In this document: positions 57,901-64,000 of the stretch, one piece after another
How positions within the stretch are numbered: position 1 is the stretch's first letter
Layout: every line of letters starts with the position of its first letter
NCBI GenBank assembly: GCA_023079485.1
Contig: CM041090.1
Span: 33,878,874-33,942,873 of the forward strand
DNA: 64,000 bases
Direction of reading: 5' to 3'
Source of the DNA: Archilochus colubris
Taxonomy: Eukaryota > Chordata > Aves > Apodiformes > Trochilidae
Translations under genes and position numbers: made by a program
The notes under the pieces: generated by a model
Seen by the model: the letters and a program-made list of their open reading frames with translations, nothing else
Database searches by the model: none
Told to the model about the DNA's origin: nothing

Positions 57901-59880
57901 GAATTTCATGGATTTTTGCTCACTGTTGCCTAGATTTCCCTTGGGTCCTCTAGCCCAAACCATTGTATTCTTAGTAAGTTAATAGTGAAATCACAGCAAT
58001 ATACTTAATAAATCCACTATCACCTATATGGTGTATTAATAAAGGAGTCCAGTCCAACCTGTACAGAATTACCTTGCAGCTTGGGATGCACAGGCTGGGA
58101 AGGCCTTTTCCCCCAAGGAGATAGCAGCTGCATGCTGTGTCCCTGCTTTCCTGCCCAACCTTCTCTCTACTTGCAGAGCAGACCCAGGACAGCAGGACTG
58201 TGGGAACACAACACCGCTCCCCCACAGAGTAGGGCACAGGGGAATGTTGGATTTAGGCTTTTGGCTTCCAGAGCCAGAGATACCTCACTCCATGGTGACT
58301 TATGGAAGAGGATGCATAGCAATGCAGTAACCTCCCAGCCTGCTTGGGGACTTGGATTAAATGCCTGCCCCTTGTTGGCTCCCCCCCACACAGGGAGGTT
58401 CAAGCCTGCCCCCACCTCCCCTCTGTGAGGGAGAGGGTCTTTAAAGAGGAGCCTGTTTGAAGTGGCCCTGATGGAAATGGGGTTATTTCAGAGGTACAGT
58501 AATGGCTGTCTGGTTATCTGCAGCTGGGGTTCTGTGGCAGGGAGATAAGATATTTATTAAGAGACCCATTTTAATGCTTGGGGATCGCTTTCAGAGGGCC
58601 CAAGAAAAATGGACTTTATCTAGTCTATTATTATGTACAGTCAACACATTGATGTTTTACTTTAGTTTAGACACCATGAATAAAAGCTAATAACTTTCCC
58701 TTCAGCTTGTTTATCGGCAAGACACCTGAGGGCAGTGGGGTGGGGAGATATTTGCTTTAATAGGGATGATCAAACAGAGGCTTTCCAGGATTAGGGGTGA
58801 GGTTGGGGTTGCACAGAAACCCTCAGTGCCTGACATTCAGGGATTTTTTTGGACCCAGACCTTCCTAGTGTCCTTGCTAAGAGCCTGGGAAGAGGGGAAA
58901 ACTGTGACGGCGAAGGGAAACTTCGTGGGCTGGAGGTGTCTTGAGGAGAGGGAAGAGCCATGCTCTCCTGGTCTCTAGACCAGCAGGATGTGAGTGCTTA
59001 AACTTGAGTTGGGCTGAAGGTGTGGAGGATGGGGACAGGTGTTTCAGGCCATCTCCAAAGTGGGCAACAGGCCCCCCCAACCTGGCCATGTTTGGCTCTG
59101 CCCTTGGATGTTTCCAAACCTCTTTCCCCAACACATGGGAAATGGCATTCGATGCTTTGGGTTCTGGTGATGGGCACTGGTCTTCCATTTGCTGAGCATC
59201 TGGGCTGAGGGCCTATGTGGGACACTCTTTATCTGGGCACCTGTTGTCTGTATCACCAGTTTGTTTGAATTGCTTCTCCCTCTGTCCTCTCTTTCACCCT
59301 TCTATTCCCATTCCCTTTGTACTATGGCACCTTCCAAGCACAGGAATCTCCTTCCAGGGCAGAAGAATGTTCTGGGGAGAGTGGTGGAGCACTTCACATG
59401 AGGAGCAATACACAGGAAAGGAAGGAGGAAGGGATGGGGTTAGGGGATGGTGGTGGTGTGGTTGTGAGAGGATGAGTCTGTGCAAGGTGACACAAGGGCT
59501 GGGTGGGTCCCTGCAGACTCAATTCCCAGGTGGGTGCAGGGATCAGCTGACATGTTGGCAGATCTCTGGTCTGAAGGAGGCAATAAGGAGCCAAAAAAAA
59601 TCCTTGCCCCTTTGCTGTAAGCATCTCACCATTTTCATCCTCTCCTCCTTCCCAGCATCCCTCCTATGCCTGCTTCTGGCACCTGTATTCCCACCTGCAT
59701 CGTACACAGCCACCTATTAAGCTACCTCGCTCATCTAACACACCTGCTCATCATTAGATGGAACCTCAGAGTAGGTTCTAGTAAATTCTGAGCAAAGAGA
59801 ATATATGGCTTTCCTTTAGTGATCCCAGAGACTTAAGACTTCCTCGCCTCCCCCTTTCCATCTCCATCCCTAATTTCCTC
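54991..59880. other. Intergenic region upstream of KIF26A
   Basis: Alternates between GC-rich sequence (55.6-56.95 kb) and AT-rich islands (56.97-57.6, 57.75-58.05, 58.5-58.73 kb). No CR1 or gene was recognised. It contains the G-rich tract at 56319-56374 and AAAC repeats near 56540-56570. Long open frames at 55674-56512 are in GC-rich DNA with no domain-like content. Confidence 0.65.
56319..56374 (+). repeat. G-rich tract with G-quadruplex potential
   Basis: At least seven runs of three or more G, separated by one to six bases (ggggcagggggtgggggcga and onwards to ggggggcagggggg). Several overlapping four-run quadruplex patterns are possible. Confidence 0.85.
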
Positions 59881-61060
59881 TTTTCCCCCATCCATCCGCC
59901 CCCGCTCCCCCCAGCACACCTTGAAGCGTACCCCACAGCCCTACTCCTGGGGGGCAGGACCTCAGAGCGCAGAGCGGCACCGTCACCCCCCCGTCACTTC
60001 CCCGGTGTCCGGCTGGCGCGGAGCCCGCGGGGGGTGCGCGCTGCCCCGCGGAGCCCGGCTAGACAGCTAGCTGAGCACCCTGTCACTGCGGGCACTACGC
60101 CTGCGTGAATTACTTGTTTAGCGGGAAAAATACACGGGAAGGGATTAACGGTCCGCCCAGAACCCCCTATCTCGCTCTGCCGGGGAGCCCGACCCATCCC
60201 GCCAGCCCCGACGGGAGCGACCTCGCCCCGGCAGAGTCTCCCTGTGCAAGAGCTCTGACCTGGCCCCTAGGCAGGGACACGCGTGGGGACACGCGAAGGT
60301 GCGGGCAGCAGTGCGATGGGGAGGGGGGCTGCCCTCTCTCCGGGGCAGCCATCAGGGACCTGCTTCTCGCCGGCTCACTCGGTGAGGAGGAGCTCGTTCT
60401 CTCGCTACCGCCCTCACCCACTGCGAATAATATTAAGCAGAAAGAAAAAGAAGTGGGGAAAGCTTTTCAGAGCAGTGAAAGGCCTGATCCCTTTCGGAAA
60501 GTGCTTCACTCCTGCTTCCTCAGGCTTTCCTTCCTTTTTTTTTCGCCGCCACGCTTCCTTTATTTTTTTTTTCCCTGTGTCTTCCCCCCGCCTTAAACTG
60601 ACTTCACTGGCAGCTTTTCCCTCCTTGAGCTCACCCAGGAGGAGGAGGAGAAGAAGGAGGGAAAAAACCCCACAACTACCAACCCCACCAACCCAGCCAC
60701 TAAACCCACCCAGCAGTGTATGGGGGGAGGCAGGAGGCTCGCAGTGCGGGCTCCTGGCCAGCGGGCGGTGGAAGCCCCCTCGCTCGGCGAGCTGATGGCC
60801 GGCGGCGGGGGAGCAGGGCGCTGCCGGCCCCGCGCACTAAGCGCAGCCGCGGCCCCGGCCGCGGGGTCCGCGGGGCGCTGAGCGGGGCCCGTACCGCGCT
60901 CGCTTGTCAGGCAAGGTGCGCTGGAGAGGGGATAGAGCGGGAGGGAGGGAGAGCGGCGGAGAGACGCAGAGAGAGGCAGGGAGGATGGTGGGTCTGCTGG
61001 CTACCTCATCCCGGCAGAGCGCATCCTGACAGATGACGGAGTAACTCACCCGCGTCTGGC
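59881..61060 (+). promoter_or_regulatory. KIF26A: KIF26A promoter CpG island and 5' UTR
   Basis: CpG-dense DNA directly upstream of the KIF26A first coding exon, with GC-box-like GGGCGG (about 60763) and no TATA box near a plausible start. The GA-rich purine tract at 60925-60984 lies before a short upstream open frame. The transcription start cannot be placed, but 5' UTR is likely within the last few hundred bases before 61193. Confidence 0.7.
60985..61029 (+). other. KIF26A: Possible upstream open reading frame (14 codons)
   Basis: ATG at 60985 opens MVGLLATSSRQSAS and stops at TGA 61027-61029, 164 bases before the main ATG. It would act as a uORF if the transcript begins upstream of it. 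It has G at +4 and G at -3. Confidence 0.35.
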
Positions 61061-61192
61061 TTTTTTCTTTTTTCCCCCTCTTTTTTTAAGGGGTGGGAGG
61101 TGTTTGCTATTTTTTTTTCTCCCTCTGTGTGCGTGTGTGTATACAAATACATCGCCTCCGCTCAGGGAGCCGGATATTTCCAACCCCAAACT

Positions 61193-61327
61193 ATGGCTTT
61201 TCAAAAATCGCCCGATGCCTCCAACGCCACGAGGAAAAACCCCAGCTTGCTGGAGATCGGAGCCTTGTGCTTGGACTCGGAGATCATCTTCGGCTTCACC
61301 AGCCACCTCCTGCGGAGGAAAGCCAAG
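61193..61327 (+). CDS. KIF26A: KIF26A first coding exon
   Basis: The ATG at 61193 has A at -3 and G at +4. The frame reads MAFQKSPDASNATRKNPSLL, EIGALCLDSEIIFGFTSHLL, RRKAK: 45 codons ending exactly at a gtaagg donor, phase 0. It joins the VAEG exon at 63806. KIF26A is an atypical kinesin-11 family member that binds microtubules without ATPase activity and dampens GRB2-dependent signalling in enteric neurons. Identification rests on the downstream exon and on synteny. This exon itself is not a domain I know from the mammalian protein, whose N-terminus differs as I recall it. The frame is open further upstream without an ATG, so an earlier non-ATG or spliced start is not excluded. Confidence 0.8.
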
Positions 61328-63805
61328 GTAAGGGGACCTTGCCCCGGCCCCGGGGAGCTAGGGGAGGAGGCTTGGGAGGGCAGGGAGGAATAGGGGACAG
61401 CTGCCTGCCTTGCCCCGGGCCGGTTTACGGGAAGGGGATGTCAAACTTAGCGTTGCGAACTTGGCGGCAGCGGTGCCGGGCGGGTTTCAGCACCATGAAC
61501 AGTCCTGGCAGCCCCGCGGAGCGGCGCGGAGTGACCCGCTCTGCTGGTCCCGCTCCCGGGGAACACTTCCTCCTCCCCAGTTTCCTGGGGTGTCCTTGGC
61601 TTGAAATGGGGAAGGGGAAACACCGCGTCCCGGTATTTCCAGGAGGTTTTTTTTACTTAGTAAGAAAAGGCGGTGGCTCAGCCCAGCAGCGCGGCTCAGC
61701 CCTCAACCCGGCCGGGGACCTCACCTCTTTGCCCAACCACACCCCCGTCCGCCCCGTCCAACCTGAGACTTGGGAGCTTAGGGAGGGGTTTGCAGCCCTT
61801 ATTCGGACACATGAAATTTCTGAGCAAGTTCCCGGGAGACTTGCAGAGCTCCGAGCAGGCAAGAGAAGGGAGACGGGGCGCACCTCATGTGCCTCTGGAG
61901 GCCCGTCTTCCCCGCCCACTCCCCCAGGCGAAGGGGACGACAGAGGCAGACAGTAGCCCCGGAGCAACACCCCGCTCTCCCCCCTCTTTCTTTTTCACCT
62001 CCCGACCTACACTTTTCTCGGGCTCTAGGCGGACGGGGGCAGCGGCCTCAGCGCCCCCCGCAGAGGCTCTGCCCCTGAGGCGGGGGTGCACGTGGCCCCA
62101 GCCCCCCCCCCCGGGGCATGCACCCGTTTGGGGGGGAGGGGGGGCGAGGGGGGGAGGCGGAGACGGGGGAGGGAACGCTTCAGACGCGTGCTCCGGAGGT
62201 ACAGAAAAGTTTAGGCCGTCGGAATAGGGACCCCCTGGAGAAGTGGTTCCCACCCCCGCCCATATATTTTTCCCCACTCTTTGTGTTCATCGCTGCTCAC
62301 ATCACCGCAGACCCCATCCCCCGGTTCAGTGCCATCGACACCCACCCGCGTGGTGACGGGGAAGGAGACAAGGAGCCGCGTTTGGCAGAGCTGGGGGAAG
62401 CCACCGCTGCCGTTATCTCCCGGCGCGGCTCCGCCGCTCCCCCGCGAGGCTCGGGCTCCGTCCCGGGCGGGACCGGGGGCTCCGTTGTGCAGAGCCGCGG
62501 CGGGGCCGGCAGGTGGCGCTGTGGTTACAGGGACGGCAGCGGCGGCCGGGCCGAACCAGGCGGGGTCCGGGAGCGTCCTGGCTCGGCCCCTGCCCACAGC
62601 CGCCCTCCCAACCTCGGCGGGGGCAACCGTATCGAGGCTGTAATGCCAGAGCATACTCCTCTCTCTCAGGGGGGGGAAAAAAAGACCCCCCCCCAAAAAA
62701 AAGAAAAAAAAAAAGCGCTAAATCTACGAGCTGGAGCGGCAGCCAAGTAGGCAATTAGCTGCGAACGTTAATTTCTCCATCTGTCAGGTCAATTTTCGCA
62801 TGTAGGAACATCCCATTGCGCCTGCTGAGCGGCTGGGGAGCCGGCCTCCGGAGGGGTGGCTGTGCCCCGCGGCACCGCGCATCTGCCCGCTGTCCTCCCC
62901 AACCGGCACAAGAGAGCACCAGTAGCGGGGGCGGAGAGGGCAGCGGGCCCTCGCCAGTCCTCCAACTCCGTCTGCCAGTCCTCCAACCCTCCGTTTGCCC
63001 CTGGCCCGCATCCGCGGCAGGGGCCAACGCTTGCGCGGCTTTTCTGCCACCGCGCTCTACAGCGTGACCGACAGCCCTAGCGAGACCCTTTTTTCCCCAC
63101 CCTCGAGCAACTTGGGGGTTTGGGTGTGAAGGAGGCAACAGCCGGAGTGCCCACGCTTCAGTCACACCGGTTTGGGACCTATACTGTAGGGTCACTATGG
63201 AAAGGCATCTCCCTCCGCCCCCCAGTACCCCAAACCGAAATCTCATCCCGCTCTGGCCGAGGCTCCCCCGCCTCGCTTACCCCACCCCACCCTACCCGCC
63301 CCCGCCCAGCCCCTCCTCCCCTGCCCTCCGAGCACTTTTCCAGCTTTTTTCCGACGTGCTCCCGTGCTCCGCGTCCTTCCCTGTGCTGCCGTGGGGAGCT
63401 CACTCCGCCTCCCTCTCCCAACCCAAACTTCACTCCCTTCTCAACATGGGAGGCAGCATCACCTAGCGCGGCAGCCCGGACGGCGGGGAACGCGGGGGAT
63501 CACTGTTGGCACTCCCCGACCCCCGCCCTGCCATGGGCGCCGCGGGCCGGCCGCGCCGCCGGGCACCGCACTAGCTGTGCGGGGCGCGGGGCAAGGGCGC
63601 ATTCCCCGCGATCATGATCGCTGCCATTGGCAGGAAGGGTCTGGGACCTGAGCCCCGGGCGCTGGGGGTAAGTTGTTGCCACACTCCCTCCCCACGTTTG
63701 GGCTGTTGAATGTGTTTTTAAATTTTTTTTTTTTCTCTCCGCAAGGGGAGTGGGAGCCGCGCTGCCTCCGCGACCCGCGCCGCTGAGCTCTGCTTTCTTC
63801 CGCAG
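61328..63805 (+). other. KIF26A: KIF26A first intron, CpG-rich
   Basis: A 2.5 kb intron from gtaagg to tttcttccgcag, CpG-rich throughout. It contains a G-rich tract near 62129-62180, a C/A homopolymer stretch near 62670-62715 and a possible alternative first exon at 63614. Long open frames here are composition effects. Confidence 0.75.
63614..63667 (+). CDS. KIF26A: Possible alternative KIF26A first coding exon
   Basis: ATG at 63614 (A at -3) opens 18 codons, MIAAIGRKGLGPEPRALG, ending exactly at a consensus donor GTAAGT (63668) in phase 0. That is the same phase the exon at 63806 needs. The intron would be 138 bases. This would replace the 45-residue N-terminus with a short one, similar in length to the short N-terminus of the mammalian protein as I remember it. 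A 13-codon uORF with a strong context (gccATGG) lies just upstream at 63533. Inference only. Confidence 0.35.
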
Positions 63806-64000
63806 GTGGCGGAGGGGAGCGCGGCGCGGGAGCTCTCTCCGCGGAAGAGGCCGCCGGTCGCCGCCGAGGAGGAGCGCTGCGCCAGCCGCCCGCCGCCCGA
63901 GGGAGCGGGGGCCGCCGCGGGGGCCGAGCCGCGGCCGCTGGAGCGGGCGACGGCCGGGGGCTGGTGCCGGAGCTGCCAGGCCCAGCTGGCCGAGCTGAGG
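63806..64000 (+). CDS. KIF26A: KIF26A second coding exon (runs off the window)
   Basis: After acceptor tttcttccgcag the frame reads VAEGSAARELSPRKRPPVAA, a Gly/Ala/Pro-rich stretch, and then GGWCRSCQAQLAELR at the window end: 65 codons, still open. The W-C-x-x-C-x-x-x-L-x-E-L motif is the start of the conserved N-terminal Cys-containing region shared by KIF26A and KIF26B (KIF26B has WCENCNARLVELK). The motor domain lies downstream, outside the window. The choice of KIF26A over KIF26B rests on the ASPG-MIR203 neighbourhood. Confidence 0.88.
   Translation, partial: MAEGSAARELSPRKRPPVAAEEERCASRPPPEGAGAAAGAEPRPLERATAGGWCRSCQAQLAELR

Noticed and set aside
61653..63651. Many long frames in the KIF26A first intron
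   Set aside because: CpG-rich intron with frames open on both strands. The only frame with a fitting donor and phase is the short one at 63614-63667.
1..64000. tRNA genes, LTR retroviruses, DNA transposons, CRISPR or bacterial features
   Set aside because: I looked for tRNA B-box-like GGTTCGA, paired LTR ends, pol-like motifs and regularly spaced repeats and found none. By eye this does not exclude diverged copies.

Overview
This window looks like vertebrate nuclear DNA, most likely from a bird. It contains several CR1 LINE fragments, two of them ending in the typical CR1 octamer-like tail (ATTCTATG family). It has compact GT-AG introns, an AT-rich left half and a very GC-rich, CpG-rich right half. 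The gene order ASPG - MIR203 - KIF26A is the one I know from mammalian 14q32-type synteny. All three are on the + strand. The species cannot be fixed from sequence alone.

Region 1-30.6 kb holds the 3' two thirds of ASPG, a type I L-asparaginase followed by ankyrin repeats. I place nine coding exons (5390-28476) and one further terminal exon (30124 to about 30555, AATAAA at 30529). All have GT-AG borders and compatible phases, and they give 343 codons. The upstream exons with the catalytic threonine motifs lie before the window. The C-terminus shows a reading-frame conflict: exon 28423-28481 stops in the ankyrin frame, while the last exon carries an open 43-residue tail that needs the other frame. 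The introns hold two CR1 copies, one CR1 remnant and homopolymer runs.

Region 30.6-42 kb is intergenic. On the minus strand it holds coding-like stretches I cannot assign: 31031-31248, and 32895-33150 with an EF-hand-like loop broken by a frameshift. These suggest remnants, or unannotated exons, of an unknown gene convergent with ASPG. There are also a perfect 13-bp hairpin, a (GGAAT)12 array joined to a CR1, and a GC-rich block ending in a poly(A) signal.

Region 42-43.6 kb is a CpG island with a TATA box (42667) and, about 0.5 kb downstream, the miR-203 hairpin (43169-43252). Region 43.6-59.9 kb is intergenic. It has another CpG-rich segment at 53.1-53.55 kb with tandem CTCF/YY1-like sites and an 18-bp VNTR, a third at 54.75-55.0 kb, G-quadruplex-prone tracts, and AT-rich islands that resemble conserved noncoding elements.

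Region 59.9-64 kb is the CpG-island promoter and 5' end of KIF26A, an atypical kinesin. The first coding exon is 61193-61327. The second starts at 63806 and runs off the window. A possible alternative first coding exon lies at 63614-63667, in the same phase and with a consensus GTAAGT donor.
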